From Neomoorella stamsii (GTDB lineage Bacteria > Bacillota > DSM-521 > Neomoorellales > Neomoorellaceae), in assembly GCF_002995805.1 (NCBI RefSeq), contig NZ_PVXL01000067.1, positions 1-64,000 on the forward strand: DNA of 64,000 nucleotides, read 5' to 3'. The notes under the pieces were generated by a model. It worked only from the letters and a program-made list of their open reading frames with translations, did no database searches and was not told the DNA's origin. This document shows positions 8,054 through 17,813 of the stretch, piece after piece. Made by a program: the position numbers and the translations under genes. How positions within the stretch are numbered: the stretch's first letter is position 1; each line of letters starts with the position of its first letter.

Positions 8054-9337
8054 CTAGAAAACATCTTCCACCACAATGGTCTGGTCCCGGCGCGGGCCGA
8101 CGGCAATGAGATGAACGGGCACGCCGACCAGTTCTTCCAGCCGCCGGATGTAGCTGCGGCAGGCAGCAGGCAGGTCCGCCAGGGACCTAGCTGCAGTGAT
8201 ATCTTCCTGCCAGCCGGGGACTTCTTCGTAAACGGGCTCACACTGCTGCAGGACCTTCAAGCTGGCAGGGAAATCCCGGATTATCTCGCCGCCGTAACGG
8301 TAGCCGGTACAAATGCGTAAAGGATCAATTCCCGTCAGGACATCCAGCTTGGTCAGGGCGATGCCCGTCAAGCCGTTGACTTCGGCTGCATGGCGCAAGA
8401 TAACCGTATCCAGCCAGCCGCAGCGGCGCGGCCGCCCGGTGGTGGTGCCATACTCCCTTCCCTGCTCCCTTAAAGTATCGCCAATCCTCCCCGTTACTTC
8501 AGCCGGGAAGGGCCCGGCTCCTACCCGGGTGGTATAGGCCTTGGCCACCCCCAGGACCTTAGTGATCTTCGTCGGGCCGACACCGGCACCGATGCAGGCC
8601 CCGCCAGCCGTCGGGTAGGAAGAAGTAACAAAGGGATAAGTCCCCTGGTCCAGGTCCAGGAGGGTCCCCTGGGCACCTTCAAAGAGGACCCTGCGGCCGT
8701 CCTTTAAAGCCTCGTTAACCAGGCGGACGGTATCGGCAATGAGGGGCCTCAGGCGCCTGGCATAGCCGGTATATTCATCCAAGATGACTTCCAGGTCGTA
8801 ACCCGGCCGGTCGTAAATTTTAGCCAGCACCTCGTTGACTGCCGCCAGATTGCGGGTAAGTTTCCCGCGAAATTCCTCCCAGTCCAGGAGATCTCCTACC
8901 CGGATGCCCGTCCGGGCCGTTTTATCCACATAGGACGGGCCAATGCCCCGTTTGGTGGTGCCAATCTGGGCTTCACCCCGGCGCTCTTCCTCGGCAGCAT
9001 CCAGGCCCTTGTGGTAAGGTAAAATGAGGTGGGCCCGGTCGCTGATCCTCAAACTTGAGGTATCTATACCCCGCTCCGCCAGGCCATCCAGTTCCTGTAC
9101 CAGGACGGCAGGGTCGACCACTACACCATTGCCAATAAGGCAGAGCTTGCCGGGGTAGAGGATACCGGAAGGTACCAGGTGCAGTTTGAACTCCTGTTCC
9201 CCGACCATGACCGTATGGCCGGCGTTGCTCCCTCCCTGGTAACGAACCACCACTTCGGCCTTTTCCGCCAGGTAATCGGTAATTTTGCCCTTGCCCTCGT
9301 CGCCCCACTGGGCTCCCACCAGGACTACCGCTGCCAT
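8054..9337 (-). CDS. purA: Adenylosuccinate synthase
   Basis: A 427-residue GTP-dependent ligase joining IMP and aspartate, the first committed step to AMP. The N-terminus has the P-loop [11 protein letters not shown] and the catalytic [47 protein letters not shown] and [11 protein letters not shown] are all present. ATG 9337 gives the canonical length; a longer frame exists upstream but is not conserved. It follows the COG2509 flavoprotein gene by 91 bp and probably shares its promoter. Confidence 0.97.
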   Translation of the reverse strand: MAAVVLVGAQWGDEGKGKITDYLAEKAEVVVRYQGGSNAGHTVMVGEQEFKLHLVPSGILYPGKLCLIGNGVVVDPAVLVQELDGLAERGIDTSSLRISDRAHLILPYHKGLDAAEEERRGEAQIGTTKRGIGPSYVDKTARTGIRVGDLLDWEEFRGKLTRNLAAVNEVLAKIYDRPGYDLEVILDEYTGYARRLRPLIADTVRLVNEALKDGRRVLFEGAQGTLLDLDQGTYPFVTSSYPTAGGACIGAGVGPTKITKVLGVAKAYTTRVGAGPFPAEVTGRIGDTLREQGREYGTTTGRPRRCGWLDTVILRHAAEVNGLTGIALTKLDVLTGIDPLRICTGYRYGGEIIRDFPASLKVLQQCEPVYEEVPGWQEDITAARSLADLPAACRSYIRRLEELVGVPVHLIAVGPRRDQTIVVEDVF

Positions 9338-9428
9338 GCAAGCACCGCCTTTCAATATTATTGTTGTTTGTGTGTTTGTTTCAATACCCACCCGGTTGGA
9401 AGCCGGGCGCAACCCGCCGCCACCCTTG

Positions 9429-10844
9429 TTAATTTTTACCCTGATCACTAAGGGTCAGGGTACTAGCCATAATGGCCCGGGCGGCAATGACGCCGGCCGC
9501 CGAAGCCTGGGCCAGGCCGCGGGTAACGCCGGCACCATCACCGGCAGCATACAGGCCGCGGATATTTGTTTCCAATTCCTGGCTTAAATTTAACCGGGAA
9601 GAGTAAAATTTAACCTCCACGCCATAAAGCAGGGTGTGCCGGGAGTAAACCCCCGGTGCGATCTTATCCATGGCCGCCAGCATCTCTACAATGGCTGTCA
9701 GGTGGCGGTAAGGGAAGACCAGGGACAGGTCGCCTGGCGTCGCCTCGGTCAGGGTCGGTGTCACCAGACCCTTTTCCAGACGATCGGCTGTGGTCCGCCG
9801 CCCCGACAGGAGATCTCCCAGGCGCTGGACCAGGACACCGCCGCCCAGGAGGTTGGCCAGCCGGGCCACATAACGGCCGTAGGCAATGGGTTCCTTGAAT
9901 GGCTCGGTAAAGGTCTTGCTAACCAGCAGTGCAAAGTTGGTATTGTTAGTCTTTTTGTCAGCATAGGAATGGCCGTTCACCGTCACCAGGCCCTCATTAT
10001 TTTCCAGCACTACTTCCCCATAGGGGTTCATGCAGAAGGTCCGTACTCGATCGTCAAATTTCCGCGAGTAGAAGATAAATTTGGATTCGTAGATGACGCT
10101 GGTCAGGTGCTCCATGACGGCCGCCGGTACTTCCACCCGCACGCCGATGTCCACAGGATTGACGGCCAGCTTCAGGTTTAGCCCGGCAGCCACCCGGCGC
10201 AGCCAGTCGGCTCCTTCCCGGCCCGGGGCCAGGACCACATAACGGGCGCTGATCTCTTCACCCTGCCGGGTAACCACCCCGCTGACCCGGTTATCATCTA
10301 CCAGGATTTCCTCAACCGGCGTGTCCGTGCGCACCTCTACGCCATGCTCCTCCAGGTAATCCTTCATGGCCTGGAGGATCTCCTGGGTGCGCCCGGTACC
10401 CAGGTGGCGGATGGGAGCCGGGATCAACTTCAAGTCCGCGAGTATTGCCTGGCGCTGGATATCTGCAATCCGCTCATCCTCGAGACTGCCGTAGACCTTT
10501 TCCGGCGCCCCGAAATGGCGGTAAACGCCATCGACATAATCGATTAAAGCCGTAACTTCCCGCTCCGGTATATATTCACTCAGCCAGCCGCCCACTTCCG
10601 GCGACAGTGTTAACTTGCCATCACTGAAGGCTCCGGCTCCTCCCCAGCCGGATACTACCGAGCAGGGGTTGCAGTGCAGGCAGCTGGAACGCGTTTCCTT
10701 GGACGGGCACACCCGGCGTTTTAAGCCGTGGCCTTTCTCCAGGATCAGCACTTTGAGCCCGCTTCTCTGCCGCACCAGCTCCAGGGCGGTGAAAATCCCT
10801 GCCGGGCCGGCGCCAACGATGACCACATCATATTTTCCAGCCAT
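9429..10844 (-). CDS. COG2509-type FAD-dependent dehydrogenase
   Basis: A 471-residue flavoprotein. The Rossmann FAD motif [13 protein letters not shown] is at the N-terminus, followed by a cysteine cluster ([17 protein letters not shown]) and the family motif [16 protein letters not shown] second nucleotide-binding motif, [15 protein letters not shown], lies near the C-terminus. The family is widespread and uncharacterised; the CxxCxxC cluster suggests metal or Fe-S binding. It lies just upstream of purA and downstream of a good promoter, with no obvious functional tie to purine synthesis. Confidence 0.85.
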   Translation of the reverse strand: MAGKYDVVIVGAGPAGIFTALELVRQRSGLKVLILEKGHGLKRRVCPSKETRSSCLHCNPCSVVSGWGGAGAFSDGKLTLSPEVGGWLSEYIPEREVTALIDYVDGVYRHFGAPEKVYGSLEDERIADIQRQAILADLKLIPAPIRHLGTGRTQEILQAMKDYLEEHGVEVRTDTPVEEILVDDNRVSGVVTRQGEEISARYVVLAPGREGADWLRRVAAGLNLKLAVNPVDIGVRVEVPAAVMEHLTSVIYESKFIFYSRKFDDRVRTFCMNPYGEVVLENNEGLVTVNGHSYADKKTNNTNFALLVSKTFTEPFKEPIAYGRYVARLANLLGGGVLVQRLGDLLSGRRTTADRLEKGLVTPTLTEATPGDLSLVFPYRHLTAIVEMLAAMDKIAPGVYSRHTLLYGVEVKFYSSRLNLSQELETNIRGLYAAGDGAGVTRGLAQASAAGVIAARAIMASTLTLSDQGKN

Positions 10845-10918
10845 CCGTCTCCCCTCCTCAACCTGTTTCCGGGCAAAAAAATAGCCCCTTCACCGGGATT
10901 AGCCAGAACAACATTATA

Positions 10919-10947
10919 ATTTTACCAGACCGTTTGCGGAGCGTCAA
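10919..10947 (-). promoter_or_regulatory. Promoter of COG2509-purA operon
   Basis: Minus strand TTGACG (10942-10947), a 17-nt spacer and TAAAAT (10919-10924), about 75 bp before the flavoprotein start codon. Confidence 0.7.
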
Positions 10948-11044
10948 GGAAAATTACGGACCGGCATTTTTGTCCCGGCCAACTCCATGTCGCCAGGCAG
11001 CATCACTACAGGATGAAAGGTAGACAGTTGCTGCCAGGGCCTGC

Positions 11045-11956
11045 TTATTTACCGACCAAAACAGATCCCTCTTTTCCACGGGCCGGCGCCGTAGCCCCCA
11101 GGTTCACGGTGATAATCCCCAGCGCCACCAGGGCCAGCCCCAGGAGCAAGTTCAGGGTCAATTTCTCGCCTAGCAGCAGAGTGCTGAAGGTAACGCCAAA
11201 AACCGGGACCAGGAAAAGGTAAACGCTCGTCTGGCTGGCCGGGTAGCGGGCCTGGATAGTTAAAAGGACGGCAAAGCCCAGGGCCGAGGTGAAGATAGAA
11301 GTGTAGAGGATGATCCCTATAGCCGGCAGCGTCCAGGAGAAGCGCAGGCCATGATCAGCCAGGGCGGCTACAGGGAGTAACACCAGGGAACCATAAAGCA
11401 TCTGGTAAGCAGTTACCACCAGCTTGTCCTGGTTTTTAAAGGCTGCTTTCAGGTAAACGCTGGCCAGTCCCCAGCTGACGGAACCGCCCAGGAGAACAAG
11501 GATGCCAAGGAATTCAGACCGCGTTAAATGTACCTGCCAGGGATTCACCACCAGGATAAGTCCCCCAAAACCAATGATTAGACCGGTTACCTGTTTCCAG
11601 GTCAGGTTTTCCTTTAATAGTAAAAAGGCCAAAAAAGTGAAGAAGAAAGGATAACTGTACAATACCACGGAAGTTATACCGCTTTTTACCAGGCTGATGC
11701 CCAAATGGAGGGCCCCACCCATAATAGTCGTCTGCAAAAGACCCAGGAGCATTAAGGGCCAGAAATCCTGCCCGGCATGCCATATCTTACCCTGTCGCCT
11801 GGCTGCCAGGGCACAGAGGCAAGTTGCCCCCAGGAAAAAACGCCAGGCGCCGAAGGATACAGGCGGGATATATCTGCTCCCTATCTTCATAATTGGAAAC
11901 GTCAGCCCCCAGATCAGGGTAACCAGGAGCAAGAGATAGATATGTTTGGCCTTCAA
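11045..11956 (-). CDS. EamA/DMT-family transporter
   Basis: About 304 residues with ten predicted membrane helices in two EamA repeats. The first starts HIYLLLLVTLIWGLTFPIMK; the second includes GGSVSWGLASVYLKAA. Members export small metabolites such as amino acids; the substrate cannot be told from sequence. TTG 11956 is preferred because AAGGGAAGTGG precedes it and the protein then has the family length. The longer frame from 12043 adds a non-hydrophobic, non-conserved leader. Confidence 0.85.
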   Translation of the reverse strand: MKAKHIYLLLLVTLIWGLTFPIMKIGSRYIPPVSFGAWRFFLGATCLCALAARRQGKIWHAGQDFWPLMLLGLLQTTIMGGALHLGISLVKSGITSVVLYSYPFFFTFLAFLLLKENLTWKQVTGLIIGFGGLILVVNPWQVHLTRSEFLGILVLLGGSVSWGLASVYLKAAFKNQDKLVVTAYQMLYGSLVLLPVAALADHGLRFSWTLPAIGIILYTSIFTSALGFAVLLTIQARYPASQTSVYLFLVPVFGVTFSTLLLGEKLTLNLLLGLALVALGIITVNLGATAPARGKEGSVLVGK

Positions 11957-12083
11957 GATAACCACTTCCCTTATGGAGCCAGGGGGTGACGGTAGCCCGC
12001 CGTTGCACTTTTTAATTATACGCCCCTTGTTTCCATAAAGCAATTACTTTGACCAGGTAAATCCGGCCAGCGTCCCGGAGGAA

Positions 12084-12115
12084 ATAAAAACCGCCCACCT
12101 GTAAAAGGTGGACGG
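12084..12115 (-). terminator. Terminator of the 2-oxoacid oxidoreductase operon
   Basis: Minus strand hairpin CCGTCCACC/GGTGGGCGG with one mismatch, followed by TTTTTAT. It lies 61 bp after the transporter stop. Confidence 0.85.
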
Positions 12116-12175
12116 CTTGCCTGGCAAAGAATAGGGTGGAGAGAGTCAACGTACCGCCGGTCGCGGGAGGAAGTA

Positions 12176-13444
12176 TCAGGGCAGGCGCAGGACGGTAAAG
12201 GCCAGCCAGCTGATGACTGCACCAATTACTGACATGGACAGGCCCCAGATGAGCATATCCCGGAAAAGTTTGGTCTTGTTAGTCTTCTCCCCGGCATTGG
12301 CCAGGAAGACGGCACCGGTTGTTGATAAGGGGCTCAGGTCAGTGAGGAAGCCGCAGACAATGATGGCCGACAGTAAGGGCATGAGGGCTGTGCTACCTAC
12401 TTTTTCTAGTAAGACTGGCGCCAAGGGGATAAAGGCCGGCAAAATAACGCCGGTGGTACTGGCATAGGCGGAAAGCAACCCGGCAATAAAACCGGCTACC
12501 AGGGTTACCGTCCAGGCGTTGGAGATCTGGGCTATAATGGAAGCAAACAGATCCATACCGCCGATTTTTTCCATCAGCTTAACCAGTACCGTCACGCCGG
12601 TGACCATAACAATGGTTCCCCAGGGCATGGCCTTAATGGCTTTCCCTTCATCGACAACCTTCAGCAGGGATAAAATAGCGCCAATGAGGAAGGCCCCCAG
12701 GCCAATGTCCAGCTTAAAGAAGAGGGCGCCAATGATGAGAACGCCAATGCCGCCAAGGGTTAAAAGTTGAGCCTGGGTAAAGGGTTCTACCTGGATGTTC
12801 ATCAGGGTTTGCCGCTGGCCGGAATCTTTGACCCGCAAGAGTTTAAGGCCGCCAAAGAGCACATAAGCAATAACGGCTACCGCCAGGTGCCCGATAAGCA
12901 TGTTCAACCACAGGATGCCACTGACTCCAGTAAGGCCCATTTTTTCTACTAAACCGGCGGTAATAACCCCTGGAGGGGCAATGGGCGACATGGCCCCGGC
13001 CTGGGCACCGTTACCGACTACCAGGGCCATCAGGAGCGGCGAGATACCAACTTCCTCCGCCAAGAGCATGGCCGGCGCGGCCATTAAGGCAGAGATGGTT
13101 ATCTGGCCGGGCCCCATGGCCGACAGGCCAAAAGCTACGAAGAAGAAAGCAATGGGCAATAAAGCAACATTGCCGCGGACAGCTTTGACAGCGTACTTGG
13201 TTATTTTTTCCAAGGTGCCATTAACCTGGGCAATGGCAAAGAGATAAGTTACCCCGGCCAGCATGATGAACAGGCTGGTGGGATAGCCTTTTATAATATC
13301 TTTGACGCTCTCCCCGCCAATATAGTGACCGACAACCAGGGACAGCCCTATAGCCAGGGTGCCAATATTAAGGGAAGTAGTAATACTAATTATAATGGCA
13401 ACCACCAGGGCTACAAGCGAAATTACGGGAAGTACACCCTCCAT
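12176..13444 (-). CDS. Dicarboxylate-type transporter (MatC/SLC13-like)
   Basis: A 422-residue membrane protein with 11-12 hydrophobic helices in two similar halves. The glycine/proline-rich hairpin segments AMGPGQITISALMAAPAM and GAMSPIAPPGVITAGL in the first half, and TTGVILPAFIPLAP in the second, resemble substrate-binding loops of the MatC/DASS (citrate, malonate, succinate) carriers. ATG 13444 follows AAAGGAGGG. It is the last gene of the sigma-54 operon, so it probably imports the compound the operon degrades. The substrate is unknown. Confidence 0.75.
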   Translation of the reverse strand: MEGVLPVISLVALVVAIIISITTSLNIGTLAIGLSLVVGHYIGGESVKDIIKGYPTSLFIMLAGVTYLFAIAQVNGTLEKITKYAVKAVRGNVALLPIAFFFVAFGLSAMGPGQITISALMAAPAMLLAEEVGISPLLMALVVGNGAQAGAMSPIAPPGVITAGLVEKMGLTGVSGILWLNMLIGHLAVAVIAYVLFGGLKLLRVKDSGQRQTLMNIQVEPFTQAQLLTLGGIGVLIIGALFFKLDIGLGAFLIGAILSLLKVVDEGKAIKAMPWGTIVMVTGVTVLVKLMEKIGGMDLFASIIAQISNAWTVTLVAGFIAGLLSAYASTTGVILPAFIPLAPVLLEKVGSTALMPLLSAIIVCGFLTDLSPLSTTGAVFLANAGEKTNKTKLFRDMLIWGLSMSVIGAVISWLAFTVLRLP

Positions 13445-13523
13445 TAACTTTACCCTCCTTTGTTGCTCCCAGTTGTTTCAAAATTGATTACTCGTTTACG
13501 ACGATATATTAGATTGGCTAAAT

Positions 13524-13542
13524 TCAGGTCATCACCTCCTTT
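13524..13542 (-). promoter_or_regulatory. Strong Shine-Dalgarno without a gene
   Basis: Minus strand AAAGGAGGTGAT followed by ATG ACC TGA, a two-codon open frame, in the 122-bp gap between the aconitase-type gene and the transporter gene. The transporter has its own ribosome site nearer its ATG. It could be a vestige of a removed gene or a chance match. Confidence 0.4.
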
Positions 13543-13566
13543 GTCCTGCCGGCCATTTTCTGGCGG

Positions 13567-14736
13567 TTAACCACCGGCAATAGCTCCGGCGGCTGCCGCC
13601 AGGCCGGCCGAACGGGGCGAGGCCAGGTAAATTTCGGCCTCTGGGGAGCCCATACGGCCGGTGGTGTTGCGGACAGTAGCTGCCAGGGCGCGGTCGCCGG
13701 GAGCCAGCAGGCCGGCATGTTGCCCCGGGCACGGACCACAACCGGGAGGCAGGATTATGGCCCCCTGTTCCCGTAAGTCTTTGCCCAATCCCCGGGCTTC
13801 CATCTCCTCCAGGACCGCCCGGGAGGCAGGTACTACTAGCAGGGTGATATCTTGGTGGACAGGTTTCCCGCCCAGCCCGACCGCCAGTTCCTCCATATCC
13901 TCCAGGCGGCCGCTCCCGCACCCCCCCACCAGGACCTGAGTCAGAGGCAGGCCGGTCATCTCCCTTAATGGGTGAACGTTAGCCGGCGCCGGCGGGCAGG
14001 CCACCAGGGATTCCACGGCAGCAGCATCAATGGTTAAATCAGCCACGGCCACCCCTTCTCCCGGCGGGACAATCAGCCCTGTAAGACCATCCATCTCGCC
14101 TATCAAGTTACAGACGCTCATCCGTCCTGATGGAGAAAGCTGCCACACCCCCTCTCCCTGTAACAGAAGGGCTTTATTCTTCAGAGCGCCGCCCCCCAAC
14201 CGGCGGAGGAGTTCCAAGCCCAGGTCCCGCGATGATACTCCAAGCGGCAAATTACCCTCAACCGTCACAATTACTACTTCCGGCACCGTTAGCTGCAATT
14301 GCCCTGTAAGGAGTACCGGCACCAACTCGGCCGGAGTGAGGGAAAAAGCTATCGCTCCAAAGGCCCCGGCGGTGGCCACGTGGCCGTCGGCGCCGGCAAT
14401 GATCATCCCGGCCCGGGGGGTAAATCTTTCCGCCACCACCTGGTGGAGTACTCCTTCGCCCCGGCCAAAGAGGTGGATGCCCTCCCGGCGGGCAAAGGCC
14501 TTCATTTCCTGGTGTAGTTGCCGGCTGGCTACCGTTGGCGCCGGCAAGGTGTGGTCCAGGGTAAAAACAACCCGCTCCGGGTAGGCCACCCTCTCGCCCT
14601 CGGGCCAGACGGCCAGGACCTTGCCGGCACTGCCGTCATGGCCCAGGATGAGGTCGACGTTGATGGTTATCTCTTCCCCTGGCGCTACCTGCCCTTTACC
14701 GGCAGCAGCCGCCAGGGATTTAAAAAGAAAGTTCAT
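13567..14736 (-). CDS. Aconitase/LeuC-type dehydratase large subunit
   Basis: A 389-residue protein of the aconitase/isopropylmalate isomerase large-subunit family. The [4Fe-4S] ligands are visible as VGGCGSGR and PPGCGPCPGQHAG. Substrate-side motifs are LDHTLPAPT near residue 55 and ADGHVATAGAFGA near 115. These enzymes need a small swivelling-domain subunit (LeuD type), which is not encoded here. The start is ATG 14736; a longer frame to 14781 lacks family similarity. In this operon it probably (de)hydrates a dicarboxylic or hydroxy-dicarboxylic acid whose product feeds the 2-oxoacid oxidoreductase. Confidence 0.8.
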   Translation of the reverse strand: MNFLFKSLAAAAGKGQVAPGEEITINVDLILGHDGSAGKVLAVWPEGERVAYPERVVFTLDHTLPAPTVASRQLHQEMKAFARREGIHLFGRGEGVLHQVVAERFTPRAGMIIAGADGHVATAGAFGAIAFSLTPAELVPVLLTGQLQLTVPEVVIVTVEGNLPLGVSSRDLGLELLRRLGGGALKNKALLLQGEGVWQLSPSGRMSVCNLIGEMDGLTGLIVPPGEGVAVADLTIDAAAVESLVACPPAPANVHPLREMTGLPLTQVLVGGCGSGRLEDMEELAVGLGGKPVHQDITLLVVPASRAVLEEMEARGLGKDLREQGAIILPPGCGPCPGQHAGLLAPGDRALAATVRNTTGRMGSPEAEIYLASPRSAGLAAAAGAIAGG

Positions 14737-14811
14737 CGGTACACCTGGCCTCCTGTGAAAGTTGGCATTATTGACGCTCACTCCCCGGCCCTTGCAGGGC
14801 GGCCCGGGGTT

Positions 14812-15228
14812 CTAACCCTGGTCCCTCCAGAACCCCTCCAGGGTCGCGAGAAGGGCCTGCTGTTTATCTCCCGCCGGGGCAACAGGGGTAAATTTAAACT
14901 TCTTCCCCTTTTCCCCCAGGGCCTCAGGGCCAATCCCCATGGCCAACACCATGCCGCCATCCTGCAGCCCTTTAGTGACATCCGTTACCGCCAGCAAGCT
15001 GTTGTCCAGGACCACCACCGCATCCGGGCTGCTGGCGTTGGCCGAACGTTCGCGGATAAAATTATTATCAATACGGACCACAGCATACATAGGCGCTCCG
15101 GGCCGGTAGGCGCCAAAGTTTTCAAAGACCTGGACATATTTGCCTGCTGCCAGGGCAGCCTGCGCTACTTTACCGGCCAGGGCCGCCACCGGCTGGCCGT
15201 AACGGCCGTGAAAGCGGATTTCGATCAT
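14812..15228 (-). CDS. 2-oxoacid:ferredoxin oxidoreductase gamma subunit
   Basis: A 138-residue gamma-type subunit (MIEIRFHGRYGQPVAALAGK, later FENFGAYRPGAPMYAVVRID and DAVVVLDNSLL). It is shorter than the usual 170-190 residues, ending after the TLEGFWRDQG helix. Its ATG overlaps the beta subunit stop by 4 bp (ATGA), indicating coupling. Typical members carry GRGGQG where this one has GRYGQP, so the glycine-rich loop is altered. It still shares order and coupling with the other subunits. Confidence 0.82.
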   Translation of the reverse strand: MIEIRFHGRYGQPVAALAGKVAQAALAAGKYVQVFENFGAYRPGAPMYAVVRIDNNFIRERSANASSPDAVVVLDNSLLAVTDVTKGLQDGGMVLAMGIGPEALGEKGKKFKFTPVAPAGDKQQALLATLEGFWRDQG

Positions 15229-16097
15229 GACTGCACCTCCTGGAAGCGGCGATCAACTTCGGCCTGGAGGGCGGCAATAGCCGCTTCATCCATGGTTTTA
15301 AAGCGCCCCTGGAGCCGCAGGTAGTCCCCGACCGGTATACGGCGTTCCGGGACGACTGTCACCCGCCGCCGGCCGCCTATCTCTTCATAAAGCTGCCACA
15401 GGCCGCACTCTACTGCCAGGCGGGCAAGCTGCACCGTCTGGTCCTCCTTAATGCCCCAGCCTTTAAAGCAGGGGGCCAGGATGTGGATATAGCGGAAGCC
15501 CTGTATTTCCCTGGCCTTCTGGAATTTCTGGATCAGGTCCAGGGGGTAGGCGACTGAAGCCGTGGCCAGGTAAGCCGGGTGATGAGCGGCCATGATAGCC
15601 AGCATATCCTTCCGCGGGGTCGGCTTCCCGGTGGGTGTGTCAGGTGTGACCGCCAGGTAAGGGGTAACACTGCCGGCCTGGCCGCCGGTATTCATATAAG
15701 TTTCATTATCGTAGCAGACGTGGATAATATTCTCCTGGCGTTCGGCCGCCCCTGTCAGGGACTGGAAACCGATGTCGGCCGTCCCGGCATCACCGGCCCA
15801 GGAGACGACATTGACATCTTTAATTCCCTGGATGTCCAGGGCCGCCCGGATACCGGAAGCGACGGCCGGGGCACACTCAAAGAGGGAGTGGTAAAAAGGT
15901 ATCTCCCAGGCGGTACTTAAACCCGAACCGCCAATGGTGGCCATACAGGAAGCTGGAATGGTAATAATGGTCCGCGGGCCCAGGGCCTTCAAGGCCTGGC
16001 GCGCCGCCAGGGCCGCGCCGCAGCCGCGGCACCCGCCGTGACCGCCGGTGAAAAGCTCGGTTTCTGGTACTTCAGCTAAACTATTAATTAGTTCCAT
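15225..16097 (-). CDS. 2-oxoacid:ferredoxin oxidoreductase beta subunit (TPP)
   Basis: A 290-residue thiamine-diphosphate-binding subunit. It shows HGGCRGCGAALAARQAL near the N-terminus and the TPP/Mg motif GDAGTADIGFQSLTGA followed by YDNETYMNTGGQAG. It resembles pyruvate:ferredoxin oxidoreductase PorB. With alpha, gamma and delta it should oxidatively decarboxylate a 2-oxoacid to an acyl-CoA and reduce ferredoxin. Acetogens often have several such enzymes. The dedicated operon and PrpR-type activator suggest a substrate other than bulk pyruvate. Confidence 0.9.
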   Translation of the reverse strand: MELINSLAEVPETELFTGGHGGCRGCGAALAARQALKALGPRTIITIPASCMATIGGSGLSTAWEIPFYHSLFECAPAVASGIRAALDIQGIKDVNVVSWAGDAGTADIGFQSLTGAAERQENIIHVCYDNETYMNTGGQAGSVTPYLAVTPDTPTGKPTPRKDMLAIMAAHHPAYLATASVAYPLDLIQKFQKAREIQGFRYIHILAPCFKGWGIKEDQTVQLARLAVECGLWQLYEEIGGRRRVTVVPERRIPVGDYLRLQGRFKTMDEAAIAALQAEVDRRFQEVQS

Positions 16098-16114
16098 AAT
16101 TTCTCACCTCCGGC

Positions 16115-17275
16115 CTACAGGCCGTACCATTGATAGGATGCCGGGGCCGTCCCGGCTCCCAGCTGCTCGCGCACCTGCCGGTAAATACGGGTCAGGTCTT
16201 CCACTCCCACATCCCGGCCCCCCAGGCCCAGGATGTAGCTGTAAACCGGCGCGGTTGTCCGGCCGTACAGGCCGGCCCGCAGTTCCCGGGCCAGGGCGCC
16301 GCCTGCACCGTAGACAATATTTTTATCCAGGGCGACTATAGCTTGAGCTGCCTGTAAACTCTCCCGTACCGCTGCTGCCGGGAAGGGCCGGAAGAGGCGG
16401 ATCTTCAGCAGGCCGGCCTTTTCCCCTGCCGCCCTTAAAGCGTCAACCGCAATCCGGGCCGTACTTACCAGGGAGCCCATGGCCACCAGGACAATTGCGG
16501 CATCCTCCAGCCGGTAGCCCGTTACCGGGCCGCCCCAGTCCCGGCCCGCCAGGGTAGCGTAAGCCGCGCTGACTTCCTGCAGGACTTCGCCCGCCCGCTG
16601 CAGGGCGGCATCCTGGTGGTATTTATAGTCCATATACAGTTCCGGGCCGGTAACGGTATTGACGGCCAGGGGGTTATTTACATCCAGGACCGGCCGCCGC
16701 ACCAGGGGCAGGAAGGTGTCCACCGCCTCCTGCTCCGGCAGGTCCACGGTTTCCCGGGTATGGGACTGGATGTAGCCCTCATAGTTGACCATTACCGGCA
16801 GGCGCACCCGCTCGTCTTCCCCCAGGCGAAAGGCCTGGAGGAGGCTGTCCAGGACTTCCTGGTTGTTCTCGCAGAAGAGCTGCACCCACCCGGATGCCTC
16901 CTGGGCCACCACGTCCCCGTGTTCCGGGAAGCGGCTGTGGGGAGCCGCCAGGGCCCGATTAACGACGGCCATGACCACCGGCTGGCGCAGGCCGGAAACA
17001 TGGTAGAGGACCTCGCTCATATAGGCCAGGCCCTGGGAATTGGTGATTAGAAAGGACCTGGCCCCGGCCATGGTCGCCCCCAGGGCCGCCGCCAGGGCAC
17101 TGTGGTCGGACTCTACCCGGACAAAATTACATTTAAGACTGCCTTCAGTTATAAACTGCGTTATCTTTTCCATAACCGGCGCCGCCGGCGTAATGGGGTA
17201 GGAAGCCAGGACTTCTACCCGGGCCAGGCGGGCGGCATGGGCGGCAGCTTCGTTCCCGTTTAATAACTGGCGCAT
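16115..17275 (-). CDS. 2-oxoacid:ferredoxin oxidoreductase alpha subunit
   Basis: A 386-residue subunit. The N-terminus has NGNEAAAHAARLARVEVLASYPITPAAP, here cited for its YPITP motif, followed by ESDHSALAAALGATMAGARSF, both standard for PorA/VorA. Domain II (VAMGSLVSTARIAVDALR) binds CoA-side elements. It lies 17 bp downstream of the delta-type ferredoxin gene and 17 bp upstream of beta. Substrate choice cannot be decided from visible residues. Confidence 0.9.
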   Translation of the reverse strand: MRQLLNGNEAAAHAARLARVEVLASYPITPAAPVMEKITQFITEGSLKCNFVRVESDHSALAAALGATMAGARSFLITNSQGLAYMSEVLYHVSGLRQPVVMAVVNRALAAPHSRFPEHGDVVAQEASGWVQLFCENNQEVLDSLLQAFRLGEDERVRLPVMVNYEGYIQSHTRETVDLPEQEAVDTFLPLVRRPVLDVNNPLAVNTVTGPELYMDYKYHQDAALQRAGEVLQEVSAAYATLAGRDWGGPVTGYRLEDAAIVLVAMGSLVSTARIAVDALRAAGEKAGLLKIRLFRPFPAAAVRESLQAAQAIVALDKNIVYGAGGALARELRAGLYGRTTAPVYSYILGLGGRDVGVEDLTRIYRQVREQLGAGTAPASYQWYGL

Positions 17276-17292
17276 TTTCTTTCACTCCCTGC

Positions 17293-17586
17293 TTACTTCT
17301 CAATAACCCCCCGGTTGCCGGCATATTCCGGAACCATGGTGATAGCCCGGACGGGACACTCGACGGCGCAGATACCGCAGCCTTTGCAAAAATGCAAATC
17401 CACCCTAACCTCCCCTTTATCTACCGTCAGGGCAGCGTCCGGGCAGTACAGCAGGCACTCGCGACAGAGATTACACTTTTGTTGATCAATGACCGGCCGC
17501 TGTTCGCGGATGCGCTCCATGGCCGCCCCGGCGGCCATGGTACCCGGCCTGGCCGAGGGTACCACTGGTAGTTCTTTAGCTGCCAC
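17293..17586 (-). CDS. 2-oxoacid:ferredoxin oxidoreductase delta subunit (2[4Fe-4S])
   Basis: A 97-residue ferredoxin-like subunit with two complete cluster motifs, CNLCRECLLYCP and CKGCGICAVECP. It transfers electrons from the TPP site to free ferredoxin. It is the first gene of the minus-strand operon, about 105 bp from a sigma-54 promoter. GGAGGTAACTA lies upstream of the ATG at good spacing. Confidence 0.9.
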   Translation of the reverse strand: MAAKELPVVPSARPGTMAAGAAMERIREQRPVIDQQKCNLCRECLLYCPDAALTVDKGEVRVDLHFCKGCGICAVECPVRAITMVPEYAGNRGVIEK

Positions 17587-17690
17587 TTTTAGTTACCTCC
17601 TCCGTTATAACTCTTACTATGCCTCCAGGCGGGGGGTAGATTTGCCCGCCTGCCACGAGAGACTTCCGGGATACAGACATCCATTTAATA

Positions 17691-17707
17691 ATGCAAGTTC
17701 CATGCCA
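17691..17707 (-). promoter_or_regulatory. Sigma-54 (-24/-12) promoter of oxidoreductase operon
   Basis: On the minus strand TGGCAT-GGAAC-TTGCAT, matching the consensus TGGCAC-N5-TTGCA with one change. It points into the delta-subunit gene and faces the sigma-54 activator gene encoded divergently at 18091. Confidence 0.88.
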
Positions 17708-17813
17708 GGCCGGGAAAAACCGGCTGAAAATTTTTACCCGTCTTACAACCGTTGCTATTTAAAGGTCCTGAGAAAAAGAAAAACCGACCGCAGTAGCCGG
17801 CCGGGAATCCTCG

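Noticed and set aside
7666..8241. 191-codon minus-strand open frame between purA and the GlcF-like gene
   Set aside because: It overlaps the C-terminal coding part of purA and a terminator. Its sequence is low in family-like motifs; the true remnant in this area is the GlcD stump in other frames.
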